Source: Gracilibacillus suaedae
GTDB taxonomy: Bacteria > Bacillota > Bacilli > Bacillales > Amphibacillaceae
Reading direction: 5' to 3'
Assembly (NCBI RefSeq): GCF_017599345.1
Contig: NZ_JAGFVL010000030.1
Coordinates: forward strand, 29,019-93,018
DNA: 64,000 nt
Program-made: the position numbers and the translations under genes
The notes under the pieces: generated by a model
What the model was told of the DNA's origin: nothing
The model's input: only the letters and a program-made list of their open reading frames with translations
The model's database searches: none
Shown: positions 1 through 8,816 of the stretch, piece by piece
Numbering within the stretch: the stretch's first letter is position 1
How the letters are laid out: every line of letters begins with the position of its first letter

Positions 1-428
1 CATTTTTGGCATATTCCGTGGAATGTTAATCGGTGATCTTTGACAATAAATCCCCAATCTGTTTGAACAATTTGTTCCACATCTTCTAGCAAGTCATCCA
101 TTATTTCTTCAACTGAACCACATTCGGTACAAACTAAATGATGATGGAAATGCTTTGCCCCTTCTTTGCGAAGATCGTAGCGAGAAACCCCATCACCAAA
201 GTTAATTTTATCGACAATTTCTAGTTCCGTTAATAATTCTAGTGTTCTATATACAGTTGCTAAACCTATTTCCGGTGATTTATCTTTTACTAATAAATAA
301 ACATCTTCTGCACTAAGATGATCTTCTTCTCTTTCCAATAATACTCGAACAGTTGCTTCACGCTGTGGAGTTAATTTATAACTTTGAGCGTGCAATTCCT
401 TCTTAATACGGTCTAATCGGTGTTCCAT
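1..428 (-). CDS. fur: Ferric uptake regulator Fur (C-terminus cut by window edge)
   Basis: Fe(II)-responsive DNA-binding repressor of iron-uptake genes. 142 codons are visible, reading EHRLDRIKKELH at the start and DHRLTFHGIC at the edge; family length is about 149, so only a few residues are missing. The N-terminal winged helix (TPQREATVRVLL, GLATVYRTLELL) is followed by the dimerisation and metal domain with KHFHHHLVC and a CTEC zinc pair. The ATG has a strong AAGGAGG site. PerR and Zur are paralogues, but position next to spoIIM, nudF and yqkF matches fur of B. subtilis. Confidence 0.93.
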   Translation of the reverse strand, partial: MEHRLDRIKKELHAQSYKLTPQREATVRVLLEREEDHLSAEDVYLLVKDKSPEIGLATVYRTLELLTELEIVDKINFGDGVSRYDLRKEGAKHFHHHLVCTECGSVEEIMDDLLEDVEQIVQTDWGFIVKDHRLTFHGICQK

Positions 429-453
429 AATGAGGACCTCCTTACATATGTTC

Positions 454-482
454 ATTATAAATAGTCCTATGTAAGGTGTCAA
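454..482 (-). promoter_or_regulatory. Sigma-A promoter of fur, flanked by an inverted repeat
   Basis: On the minus strand TTGACA (477-482) and TATAAT (454-459) are separated by exactly 17 bases, a perfect consensus pair. Two 9-base arms, CCTTACATA and TATGTAAGG (440-448 and 468-476), bracket the -10 box and could be an operator or a leader hairpin. Confidence 0.8.
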
Positions 483-522
483 TTAAAATAATTATAAAAA
501 ACACTAATAAACATTTATTTTT

Positions 523-537
523 TAATAATTATTATCA
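523..537. promoter_or_regulatory. Fur/PerR-type box
   Basis: TAATAATTATTATCA matches the Fur 7-1-7 consensus TGATAATNATTATCA at 14 of 15 positions, and the PerR box at 13 of 15. It covers the spoIIM stop codon, about 40 bases upstream of the fur -35 box, so it could mediate autoregulation. Not tested. Confidence 0.5.
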
Positions 538-1188
538 ATTAATAAATCGATCGGATATTAATCTCATCGTTTCAAAGGAAACAACGGATTCCAATAAAGC
601 TGCAATGCTAACGACAACCATTAAACAGATAAAAACAGCAGTATATCGATAAAAAATTTGTAAGATCGGTTGTTTATAACGTCTGGAAAACATACTCTGC
701 AACAACGTTAATGAGAATATCATAGCAAAGCTGCTAGCCATAATATAGATTGGAATGATAATCAGATTTTGTGGTGCTATTGCAGAGAATGAGAACAGCA
801 ATCCTTGGATACCTAACTGATTAACAAAAAAGCCTACAGTAAATCCGATCGCTACTCCTTTTACAAATAATAATACCCAAATGATAGGCAATCCAATAAC
901 CGCTAATCCTAGGAAAAAAAGCAAGCATAGAAATTGAATATGATAAAATATTGCATTTTGAAATAATGCTTGTTTAGATATATCTTCATCTTGTAAATAA
1001 CCAAGAAAGAACCGTTCTAAATAAAAAAATAAATCTTCTTTTTGAACAAAATTCATGCTATTGACGATAATTGCGCCAAATATGATCCCGGTTATAAAAA
1101 GAATGATCGTAAATATATAGATGGTATGGTATTTTACAAGGTGATTGGAGATTGGCTTTCTACTTTTTGGTAGTATCAATTCATTCAC
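535..1188 (-). CDS. spoIIM: Stage II sporulation protein M
   Basis: Membrane component of the SpoIID-SpoIIM-SpoIIP machine that drives septal peptidoglycan hydrolysis and engulfment. 217 residues, close to the family length. About five hydrophobic segments are visible (roughly 24-43, 84-107, 108-125, 140-160, 185-203), with the glycine-rich stretch GVAIGFTVGFF typical of the family. The ATG follows AGAGGATG. It lies between yqxK and fur as in B. subtilis. No damage is seen in this sporulation gene. Confidence 0.93.
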   Translation of the reverse strand: MNELILPKSRKPISNHLVKYHTIYIFTIILFITGIIFGAIIVNSMNFVQKEDLFFYLERFFLGYLQDEDISKQALFQNAIFYHIQFLCLLFFLGLAVIGLPIIWVLLFVKGVAIGFTVGFFVNQLGIQGLLFSFSAIAPQNLIIIPIYIMASSFAMIFSLTLLQSMFSRRYKQPILQIFYRYTAVFICLMVVVSIAALLESVVSFETMRLISDRFIN

Positions 1189-1284
1189 ATCCTCTAATTA
1201 AGTTCTCGTTTCCAATCTATGAATGGAATAATAGAAATAGAACTCAACTAGAGTTTATTTTCATTTTACATAATAGTATTATGG

Positions 1285-2445
1285 TTAACTTTTAACTTTT
1301 CCATATCTTCCTCCGCCACCTTCAGCCACCATTAACTTCCCTTCACGTAATTTTATAATCATATTAGCTAATTTTTCTCCAACTACTTTTACTAAATCAG
1401 CCTTTGATACATAGTGAATGATATTCATTTCGTTACCAAAATGATCTAATAACTTTTCCATAGTTTTTGGGCCCAGTTTAGGCAAATATTCAAGTGGTAC
1501 TTGATATACATAATCTGGCCGCGTACTATCAGTAACTTGATCGGAGGATAATTCCCGTATTCGATCTGAAACACCTTTAACATATTTACTAGAACCACAC
1601 TTGGAGCATCTGCCTCCTTTAAATGTGGCAAGACAATTGGCACATACTGTTGCATAATATTTTCCTAGTTTTGGATTCATCCCAAAATTTTGTGTTACGC
1701 ACCGCCCGACTTCATTATTTAATGCCATTTTTAATTCTTTAAAACTTGGTTCAGCTAAAAGTAACTGTTGATATTCTCTTGCAATTTTCGGCAACGAATG
1801 GGCATCGGAATTCGTTAAATACGTGTACCGATGTAATTCTTTAATTTGATCAGCCATCTTGGTATCAGAACTTAACCCAAGTTCAACAGCGTCCACTTGA
1901 TCTGGATCTAATACTTCTGTTAGAGAATAGGATACTCCTTTACCGAACAGACTCTTAAATGGTGTAAAAACATGGGCAGGAATGAATAACCCTCCAAGTT
2001 CATGTGTTTTTGTTTGTAAAGTTACAGCATCACCGTAATAGCGCTGTGAACTTAGTTCAATATTTTTCATATGTGAGGACAACCAAAGGGAAAATTCCCT
2101 CATATTTTGAATAAATGGAAAGAAACATAACACATGTATCGGACCTTTACAATTTTTATCATATACTTCTACTTCGCTACCTAAAATTAAAGTTGTGTCT
2201 CCAAATTGAATACCACCATCTCCAAGTTCAGCTGCCTTCTCCTGTTTGACAGCTAATTCAACCTCGTTTAAAACTGTAGGAGCATGACAGTCTATAATGC
2301 CGACAATATCTATCCCTTTCCGTTCACTAGCCTCTTGCATTATATTCATCAATGTTAAATGCTGAGAAGCAGTAATCTTCACTGGTTTCCCTTTTGCATT
2401 ACGTCCAATATGAATATGTAAATCGGTAAAAAATTCTTTTAGCAT
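1285..2445 (-). CDS. yqxK: YqxK, endonuclease Q-like PHP-domain protein
   Basis: Probable EndoQ-type nuclease that cleaves 5' of deaminated or abasic bases in DNA. The PHP metal site is visible: DLHIH (H10, H12), DCH (D52, H54), PAH (H158) and SDAH (D214, H216). A four-cysteine zinc module follows (C268, C271, C280, C283), then a helix-hairpin-helix at about 320-350 (LPKLGPKTMEKLL). That order is the EndoQ architecture, and 386 residues suits bacterial members. The start is one base after the nudF stop, so the two are probably translationally coupled. Confidence 0.85.
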   Translation of the reverse strand: MLKEFFTDLHIHIGRNAKGKPVKITASQHLTLMNIMQEASERKGIDIVGIIDCHAPTVLNEVELAVKQEKAAELGDGGIQFGDTTLILGSEVEVYDKNCKGPIHVLCFFPFIQNMREFSLWLSSHMKNIELSSQRYYGDAVTLQTKTHELGGLFIPAHVFTPFKSLFGKGVSYSLTEVLDPDQVDAVELGLSSDTKMADQIKELHRYTYLTNSDAHSLPKIAREYQQLLLAEPSFKELKMALNNEVGRCVTQNFGMNPKLGKYYATVCANCLATFKGGRCSKCGSSKYVKGVSDRIRELSSDQVTDSTRPDYVYQVPLEYLPKLGPKTMEKLLDHFGNEMNIIHYVSKADLVKVVGEKLANMIIKLREGKLMVAEGGGGRYGKVKS

Positions 2446-2446
2446 T

Positions 2447-2992
2447 TCACTTCAAACCCTTGTGTTGTAGATAAAGAATCGCATAAGCTGTTTTTGCATC
2501 ATGTATTTTTTGTTCTGCAACTAACCTTTCTGCCTCTTCCAATGATAGTTCGATTAATTCTACAAATTCATCTTCGTCCATTGCTTTTGGCTGCTCTACT
2601 TTTCTCAGTGAACTTGTTTTATATAAGTACATTATTTCATCCGCAAATCCTGGAGAAGTGTAAAAGGAAGTCACATATGTTAATTGATCTGTCGTATAAC
2701 CGGTTTCTTCTTCTAATTCTCTTAATGCCGTTACTTCAGGTTCCTCAGCTTGTTCTAGCTTTCCTGCTGGAATTTCTACTAATGTTTTTTCTAATGGCTT
2801 ACGATATTGTTTGACAAAAATAATTTTATTATTCTCCGTTACAGGAATTATCGCTACAGCGCCTGGATGTTTAACGATTTCCCTTGTTGATGTTTTCCCA
2901 TTTGGTAAGGTGACGTCATCTACTTGCACATTAATCACCTTCCCTTCAAAAATAGGTGTGGTATGTGTGGTCTTCTCTTCCAAACTAGTCAT
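2447..2992 (-). CDS. nudF: ADP-ribose pyrophosphatase, Nudix family
   Basis: Hydrolyses ADP-ribose and related nucleoside diphosphate sugars. The Nudix box is clear at about residues 90-115 (GKLEQAEEPEVTALRELEEE, followed by TG). 181 residues from the chosen ATG, which has AAAGGATG at good spacing; an in-frame ATG at 3016 would add eight residues (MKRKDDIF) with no ribosome site. It heads the nudF-yqxK pair; in B. subtilis the same gene sits beside spoIIM and yqkF. Confidence 0.92.
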   Translation of the reverse strand: MTSLEEKTTHTTPIFEGKVINVQVDDVTLPNGKTSTREIVKHPGAVAIIPVTENNKIIFVKQYRKPLEKTLVEIPAGKLEQAEEPEVTALRELEEETGYTTDQLTYVTSFYTSPGFADEIMYLYKTSSLRKVEQPKAMDEDEFVELIELSLEEAERLVAEQKIHDAKTAYAILYLQHKGLK

Positions 2993-3122
2993 GAAAATAT
3001 CATCCTTTCTCTTCAAACTATCTCTTTCATTGTATTTCTTTCTTAGGATTTGTACAATGAATTTATCATGGTGCTAAACATCTGTATGACTCTGTTCAAA
3101 TTTCAAAGGTACACCAGGATAT

Positions 3123-3207
3123 CTTTATAGGGATAACAGACGCTAAACACCTGATAAGTTTCCCTTATGATCAGTGGGGACAAACCTCCAACTTATAATA
3201 GTCTCAC
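3123..3207 (-). repeat. Family B intergenic repeat (hairpin plus GGGAAACTT variant)
   Basis: Read on the minus strand it starts GTGAGACTATTATAAG, passes a short imperfect stem ending CCACTGATCAT, then reads AGGGAAACTTATCAGG. The same order (GAGACTAT, hairpin, AGCGAAACTT) occurs at 7602, 23142, 32183 and, partly, 62336. It lies upstream of nudF and yqkF. Confidence 0.6.
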
Positions 3208-3239
3208 TCTATATGGATGAAGAAGAAAGGATGAGCGAT

Positions 3240-4154
3240 ATGAAAAAAACGAAACTCGGAATGTCTGAACTTGAAGTTTCTCAACTTACACTTGGTTGTA
3301 TGTCTCTTGGGACCGACCCAACCAAAGCAAGTGAAATTATTGATGAAGCATTGGAACTTGGTATTAATTATTTAGATACAGCTGATTTATATGATCAAGG
3401 CGTAAATGAAGAAATCGTAGGTCAATCGATAAAAAATAAACGAGATCAAATTATATTAGCTACAAAAGTAGGTAATCATTTAAAAGACGATGGCAGTTGG
3501 TTTTGGGATCCTAGAAAAGCTTATATTAAAGAACAAGTAAAAGAAAGCTTAAGAAGACTACAAACTGATTACATTGATTTATATCAGTTACATGGCGGTA
3601 CGATTGAAGATCCAATAGATGAAACGATTGAAGCTTTTGAGGAACTAGTGAAGGAAGGCGTCGTACGCTATTACGGTATTTCTTCGATTAGACCAAATGT
3701 AATTCGAGAATATATAGCAAAATCTAATATCAGTAGTGTGATGATGCAATATAGCATGCTTGATCGTCGTCCAGAAGAAGAAGTAATGACACAGTTAGCT
3801 AATCACCAAATCAGTGTAGTAACAAGAGGATCATTAGCTAAAGGAATGTTAAGTGCTAAAGGGCAAGAAGTCGTTTCAAAAAAAGGAAAGAAAGGATATT
3901 TAGATTATGATGCAAATACCTTAAAAAATACGGTTGAGCAGTTACAAAGGGTGCTGGAAGATAACCAGACATTGAATGGCTTGGCATTGCAATACGTATT
4001 ACAAGAACAAGCTGTTGCTGCTGTCGTAGCTGGCGCGAGCTCTATTGCACAATTAAGAGCGAATGTCGATGCATTAAATCAAGATTTTGAACCTGAACAA
4101 TTTGCAAAAGTTAAAGAAATAACCAAAGCAAATACCTATCAACAACACAGATAA
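3240..4154 (+). CDS. yqkF: Aldo/keto reductase YqkF
   Basis: NADPH-dependent oxidoreductase of the aldo/keto reductase superfamily. Features include LGCMSLG near the N-terminus, the catalytic Asp/Tyr region LDTADLYDQG, the catalytic Lys in LATKVG, and the active-site His in YQLHGGTIED. 304 residues from ATGAAAAAAACG, which has AGAAAGGA eight bases upstream; longer starts at 3174 and 3231 lack proper spacing. Transcribed opposite to nudF. Substrate unknown. Confidence 0.9.
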   Translation: MKKTKLGMSELEVSQLTLGCMSLGTDPTKASEIIDEALELGINYLDTADLYDQGVNEEIVGQSIKNKRDQIILATKVGNHLKDDGSWFWDPRKAYIKEQVKESLRRLQTDYIDLYQLHGGTIEDPIDETIEAFEELVKEGVVRYYGISSIRPNVIREYIAKSNISSVMMQYSMLDRRPEEEVMTQLANHQISVVTRGSLAKGMLSAKGQEVVSKKGKKGYLDYDANTLKNTVEQLQRVLEDNQTLNGLALQYVLQEQAVAAVVAGASSIAQLRANVDALNQDFEPEQFAKVKEITKANTYQQHR

Positions 4155-4620
4155 GAAAAGCGCAGATCGCCTGTTTAGAAACGTAGCGACTTCAGAATTA
4201 ACTGAGATATAGGAATCACTGAGAAAAGCGAACCGATGATTACTTATCTTAGGACAATTCGTGAAGTCGGTTAGTTTCTTGGTACTTGCGTAGACAAATA
4301 CCTGAATTTTATGCTTTCTTTCCCTATAAGAAAAACTGAGCAATCAGCCTAGTCCTGATCACTAAATGCTATGTAGATCTACCATTCCTCTAGTAGCCAT
4401 TATGAAATATATCGCCTGTTTGACCATCACTCCGGCTGCCTACGTTGAATTATATTCTACAACATTTCTCGGACCAAGCAACTTGGGTTGTTAACCGTAA
4501 GGAAGTGCAAAGATATGGCATAGGAAATCATTAATAAATGGATATAAAACCAATATGCCTTATGTTTCACCAAGTACTTTTTTCTACCAACACACGATAA
4601 TGACAGAGATTTTATACTCC
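4155..4620. repeat. Gene-free stretch with degenerate palindromic repeat (family C)
   Basis: No credible gene. The part at 4155-4300 begins AAAAGCGCAGATCGCCTG and has an imperfect mirror arm further right (GTGAAGTCGGTTAG ... TACTTGCG), resembling the long imperfect palindromes with AAAAGCGCAGGCGCC arms that recur between genes in Oceanobacillus and Virgibacillus. The part at 4420-4450 (CATCACTCCGGCTGCC) resembles 48969-48985 in a family A element. Likely a decayed repeat. Confidence 0.45.
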
Positions 4621-4630
4621 TCTTTTATTT

Positions 4631-4951
4631 TTAAGCTATTACTGAATGAATATGAATAAACGGATTTAACATTTCATTCGGACTTGTTAACCTGAACGTT
4701 GCACCATTATAATCTAATTTCATTTTTTCACTAAAAAATGTAGCTTCTTGGTTATGAACAACCACATCAAATTGATCACATTCCACCTCTATGTGATTCG
4801 CTTCTCGCCTGGCAATGAGTGAAATAGTAGGCATACCGTTAACGCCACACCCACATCCCTCTGTATCATATGTTAAAGCTAAGATAGTGCTTTTCGAATT
4901 CGCTAATGTATTTATTTTAGCTAACGCATTTTCTGTAATCATCAATTGCAT
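4631..4951 (-). CDS. yqkB: YqkB, HesB/IscA-like (PF01521) protein
   Basis: 106-residue member of the iron-sulfur cluster biosynthesis (HesB) fold family. It has a GCGCG motif at about residues 33-37, in place of the spread three-cysteine pattern of A-type carrier proteins, so carrier activity should not be assumed. It is complete and starts MQLMITENALAKI after a GGAGGG site. Synteny with B. subtilis yqkB supports the name; the function is not known. Confidence 0.85.
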   Translation of the reverse strand: MQLMITENALAKINTLANSKSTILALTYDTEGCGCGVNGMPTISLIARREANHIEVECDQFDVVVHNQEATFFSEKMKLDYNGATFRLTSPNEMLNPFIHIHSVIA

Positions 4952-4963
4952 AATATCCCTCCA

Positions 4964-5761
4964 TTACTTCTTCTTAAAAGCAGGTTTCAATATGGTTTCC
5001 ATTATTCGTGGAAAGTTTTGATATAGCTTACTTCCCGCATGCATCCAAAATGGTAAATTTATTTCCCTTTTATTCTTAAAAAGGGATTTGATTATGTGGT
5101 TCGCTACATCTTTTGGATCTAACATATATTTTGTGACACTTTTTTGATAATCACCTTTTGGATCTGCAATTTCAAAAAAAGGAGTTTTTACCGGTCCAAT
5201 ATTCACCGATGTAACAGGTATCTTTCCTTCCAGTTCCATACGTAAAGCATTAGAGAAACTGATAACACTCGCTTTCGTAGCACTATATACAGCGGATTTA
5301 GGTGTAGCTATTTTCCCTGCTTGAGAACCGATGTTTACTATATGTGCAACAGGTTGATTCATAAGTGTTGGAAGCGTATAGTAAGTAGTAAAAAACAGAG
5401 AATCCAAATTGAGCCGGATCATGTTATCAATCTGTTCCCAATTTAATTGATCAAATGCCTCAAAATAACCTACTCCTGCGTTATTGATAAGGATATCTAT
5501 TTTCCCACATTCCTTGAGAATTTGATCCATTCCCTTCTGCCATTCTTTACGATCTGTAATATCAACTGGATAAGTAATCGGCTTGATTCCATACATTTTG
5601 TCTATTCTGCTTGCAATTTCGATTAATTTATTTTCTGTTCTAGCAACTAAGACAGGAATAGCTTTTTGTTCCGCTAAAGCAAAAGCTAACGCTTCACCAA
5701 TACCACTGGAAGCACCAGTAATTAATACATGTTTTTCTTTTAACTTATTTAATTGATTCAT
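4964..5761 (-). CDS. yqjQ: Short-chain dehydrogenase/reductase YqjQ
   Basis: Classical SDR oxidoreductase, 265 residues. Visible motifs: TGASSGIG at about 15-22 (NAD(P) binding), NNAG at about 93, the catalytic Ser in NIGSQAG and YSATK at about 161-165. The C-terminal 40 residues are basic and hydrophobic (FWMHAGSKLYQNFPRIM), suggesting membrane association. Same strand as yqkB with 12 bases between, a likely operon. Substrate unknown. Confidence 0.9.
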   Translation of the reverse strand: MNQLNKLKEKHVLITGASSGIGEALAFALAEQKAIPVLVARTENKLIEIASRIDKMYGIKPITYPVDITDRKEWQKGMDQILKECGKIDILINNAGVGYFEAFDQLNWEQIDNMIRLNLDSLFFTTYYTLPTLMNQPVAHIVNIGSQAGKIATPKSAVYSATKASVISFSNALRMELEGKIPVTSVNIGPVKTPFFEIADPKGDYQKSVTKYMLDPKDVANHIIKSLFKNKREINLPFWMHAGSKLYQNFPRIMETILKPAFKKK

Positions 5762-5937
5762 TCTATCAACTCCACTCTTATCATAACATATTCCATAATA
5801 CAGACAGAATCAATTGATTTGGTGATGAATGTAAATTTTTTGTTAGAAATATCGAATTTATCAGTTAGATCATTGACTTTTTCTGATAAATTAAAGACAA
5901 TCATGAAGAAGTTAAACTTTTTCTTAGAGGTGAAATG

Positions 5938-6681
5938 ATGTCTACCATTATTTATGCACATCGCGGCGCAAGCAAGCATGCACCCGAAAATACAATGCCT
6001 GCTTTTGAACTCGCTTATAAACACGGGGCAGATGGTATTGAAACAGATGTACAATTAACAAAAGACAACATTCCTGTTTTAATTCATGATGAACAGTTAA
6101 ACAGGACAACAAATGGGATCGGCTTTGTGAAAGATTTTACATATGACGAACTGGAACAATTAGATGCAGGAAGTTGGAAATCTTCCCATTATAAAAATAC
6201 AAAAATACCAACCTTAGATGATCTGCTTGCATGGAACCAGGATAAACAATTAAAATTGAATATAGAACTTAAAAATAACATTATTCCTTACCAAGGATTA
6301 GAAGACATAATCTGCCAGAAACTAGTGGAATATCAAATGACAAAACAAACCGTCATCTCGAGTTTTAACCACGATTGTATTACAAAAATTCATGATAGAG
6401 GAATAGATATTGATTATGCTTTATTAACTGGTAGACGAAATAAAGCATTGGTGCCATACAGTAAAAAAATTAAAGCAAAAGGTATCCATATCAGTTATCG
6501 CCTGCTATCCAACAGGTTAGTTACGCTGGCAAATGATAACCAATTATATGTCGCAGTATATACAGTAAATTCATCTATTGCTATTAACAAAGCGATCCGT
6601 TTAGGATGCCATGCACTTTTTACAGATATACCAAAATTAGCGATTGACATCAAAAAAAGAAGGCTTGCAGAAAGGAATTAA
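5938..6681 (+). CDS. Glycerophosphodiester phosphodiesterase
   Basis: Cytoplasmic GDPD-family enzyme hydrolysing glycerophosphodiesters to glycerol-3-phosphate and an alcohol. It has no signal peptide. Catalytic landmarks: AHRGASKHAPENT near the N-terminus (His, Arg, Glu), then ETDVQLTKDNIPVLIHD (metal ligands Glu and Asp; catalytic His). 247 residues. Two adjacent ATGs (5935 and 5938) follow AGAGGTGA; the second has better spacing. It is divergent from yqjQ and three bases before rnz, so probably cotranscribed with it. It resembles B. subtilis YqiK. Confidence 0.92.
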   Translation: MSTIIYAHRGASKHAPENTMPAFELAYKHGADGIETDVQLTKDNIPVLIHDEQLNRTTNGIGFVKDFTYDELEQLDAGSWKSSHYKNTKIPTLDDLLAWNQDKQLKLNIELKNNIIPYQGLEDIICQKLVEYQMTKQTVISSFNHDCITKIHDRGIDIDYALLTGRRNKALVPYSKKIKAKGIHISYRLLSNRLVTLANDNQLYVAVYTVNSSIAINKAIRLGCHALFTDIPKLAIDIKKRRLAERN

Positions 6682-6684
6682 TCG

Positions 6685-7602
6685 ATGCACATACATTTTT
6701 TAGGCACAGGGGCTGGATTACCTAGTAAAGATCGTAATGTTACATCGATCGTACTAGACTTGTTACAAGAGCGTAATGCTCTTTGGATGTTTGATTGCGG
6801 TGAGGGAACTCAACACCAAATTTTACATACCACAATCAAGCCAAGGAAGATAGAAAAAATATTCATTACCCATTTACATGGAGATCATATCTTCGGGTTA
6901 CCTGGTTTGTTAAGCAGTCGATCTTTTCAAGGTGGAGAGGAACCAGTAACCATTTACGGTCCTTCAGGAATTAAACAGTTTATAGAAACTGCATTAACAG
7001 TTAGTCAATCAAAACTATCCTATCCCATAATTATTGAGGAACTGAAAGAGGGGCTTATTTTTGAGGATGATCAATTTGCTGTCTCTGTAAAAAAATTAGA
7101 CCATGCAATTGACAGCTTTGGATTCCGCATTGATGAAAAAGACAGTCAAGGTCCATTATTAGTAGATAAATTAAAAGAAGCAGGTATTACACCTGGCCCC
7201 ATCTATCGGCAATTCAAAACGCATGAAACAGTTAAACTGTCCAATGGTAAAACAGTTCAATCCAAAGACTATATTGGAGAACCTAAGAAAGGAAGAAGTG
7301 TTGCCATTCTAGGTGATACCAGGACTAAAGAAGAATATGCTACTTTTGTTCAAAATGTGGATCTATTGATTCATGAAGCTACTTTTAATCAGGAACAGGA
7401 ACAACTGGCATATAATTACTTTCACTCCACAACAGCACAAGCTGCAAAAACCGCACAAAAAGCAAATGTTAAGGAATTAATCCTTACACATATATCATCG
7501 AGGTTTCAACTGGATGAGGTGGATCAATTACTATTAGAGGCTAAGCAATATTTTGAACAAACTGTTATCGCACATGATTTTTATTCAACTTCTATAAAGT
7601 GA
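6685..7602 (+). CDS. rnz: Ribonuclease Z
   Basis: Zinc-dependent endonuclease that removes the 3' trailer from tRNA precursors lacking an encoded CCA. The metallo-beta-lactamase motif HLHGDH sits at about residues 63-68, preceded by FDCGEGTQHQ. Further ligands are H141-region KLDHAIDSFGFRI, GDTR and the late HISSR. 305 residues, normal for the long-form bacterial enzyme. ATG is three bases after the preceding stop with AAAGGAATT upstream. Confidence 0.95.
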   Translation: MHIHFLGTGAGLPSKDRNVTSIVLDLLQERNALWMFDCGEGTQHQILHTTIKPRKIEKIFITHLHGDHIFGLPGLLSSRSFQGGEEPVTIYGPSGIKQFIETALTVSQSKLSYPIIIEELKEGLIFEDDQFAVSVKKLDHAIDSFGFRIDEKDSQGPLLVDKLKEAGITPGPIYRQFKTHETVKLSNGKTVQSKDYIGEPKKGRSVAILGDTRTKEEYATFVQNVDLLIHEATFNQEQEQLAYNYFHSTTAQAAKTAQKANVKELILTHISSRFQLDEVDQLLLEAKQYFEQTVIAHDFYSTSIK

Positions 7603-7690
7603 GACTATGATCAGTGCGGGTTTTTCCCTCCACTGATCATTAGCGAAACTTCAGTTTGCTAGCTCACCTGGCCACTCAATTAGCAGTAAT
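7602..7690 (+). repeat. Family B intergenic repeat with perfect 10-bp hairpin
   Basis: GTGAGACTATGATCAGTG begins at the rnz stop. Arms ATGATCAGTG and CACTGATCAT form a 10-bp stem around a 14-base T-rich loop, followed by TAGCGAAACTT (7641-7651). It may also terminate the converging rnz and polY transcripts. Confidence 0.65.
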
Positions 7691-7696
7691 AGGATC

Positions 7697-8806
7697 TTAA
7701 TTTAGCTCACCTAAATATTGAAACAGGTCTAACTGGTAAGTAATATCCTCTTTCTTTACGGCGTTTTGTACAGTGATACCTAGTAATCTAACTGGATCAG
7801 CATTCCAATGTTCTTCTAATAACTGCTCACTGTAAAATAATATATCAGAAGACTTTTCAACGTACTGATTCAATTTCATTCTCCTTGTGATTGTCATTCT
7901 ATCACTGTAGCGGATGGTTAACTGGATGGTATCACCTACTGCTGACTTTCGATGCAGACGCTTTTCAACACTTTCCGAAAGAACTCGTAATTGTCCAAGT
8001 AGTTGCTCATAATCAGAAACATCAACTGGGAAAGTCTGAGAGCTTCCGATACTTTTAAAACTGCTCGCTCTTTCTGGATCAACTGGACGTGGGTCTTCTC
8101 CCAACGCCCTCGTTTTTAACCTCTCCCCATTCACTCCTAATAATCCTTTTAACAGCAGTGTATCTGTTTCCACTAAATCTTCAATTGTTTCGATCTGGTA
8201 TTTCTTTAATTTTTCGGCTGTTTTATTTCCAATCCCATACATTTCTTCAATTGGCAACGGCCATAGCTTAGAGGAGACATCCCTTTTTCTTAATATCGTA
8301 ATACCGTTTGGTTTTTTCATATCTGAAGCCATTTTCGCCAGAAATTTATTAGGTGCTATCCCGATACTACAAGGTAAGTGTAAATCATTTGCGACATGTT
8401 GTTGAATAGCATCAGCAATATCGAGCGGATTACCTAGATCATAGCTGTCTGTAATATCCAGAAATGCTTCATCAATCGAAACAGGCTCCACATATGGTGT
8501 ATAATCTTCCAAGATACGAAAAATTTGATTGGAAACTTCTCGATAACGATCAAAATTTGGTCTTTTTACAATCAATTGAGGACAATGTTTCTTCGCTTCC
8601 CAAAGAGACATCGTTGTTTTTACACCTTTACTTCGTGCTTCATAACTACTTGTAACCACAATTCCTTTACGTTCATCAGGATTACCGGCAATAGCAAGCG
8701 GCTTACCTTTTAACTGTGGATTATCTGCTATTTCTACCGATGCATAAAAGCTATTCATATCAACATGTAATATCACACGGCCGTTTTTCGGATACCATGA
8801 TTTCAT
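7697..8806 (-). CDS. polY1: DNA polymerase IV (Y-family)
   Basis: Error-prone translesion polymerase. Catalytic motifs are intact: LHVDMNSFYASVE (first metal Asp) and PVSIDEAFLDIT (Asp-Glu pair), then two helix-hairpin-helices (YGIGNKTAEKL, LKGLLGVNGERL) and the little-finger domain. There is no obvious beta-clamp QLxLF peptide except YQLDLFQYL close to the C-terminus, which fits one. 369 residues from 8806; an ATG at 8845 would overlap yqjE and lacks a ribosome site. B. subtilis yqjH has the same place. Confidence 0.92.
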   Translation of the reverse strand: MKSWYPKNGRVILHVDMNSFYASVEIADNPQLKGKPLAIAGNPDERKGIVVTSSYEARSKGVKTTMSLWEAKKHCPQLIVKRPNFDRYREVSNQIFRILEDYTPYVEPVSIDEAFLDITDSYDLGNPLDIADAIQQHVANDLHLPCSIGIAPNKFLAKMASDMKKPNGITILRKRDVSSKLWPLPIEEMYGIGNKTAEKLKKYQIETIEDLVETDTLLLKGLLGVNGERLKTRALGEDPRPVDPERASSFKSIGSSQTFPVDVSDYEQLLGQLRVLSESVEKRLHRKSAVGDTIQLTIRYSDRMTITRRMKLNQYVEKSSDILFYSEQLLEEHWNADPVRLLGITVQNAVKKEDITYQLDLFQYLGELN

Positions 8807-8816
8807 ATCATCACGC

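Noticed and set aside
1446..1655. 69-codon frame within yqxK
   Set aside because: Overlaps yqxK on the same strand in another frame; a shadow of the real gene.
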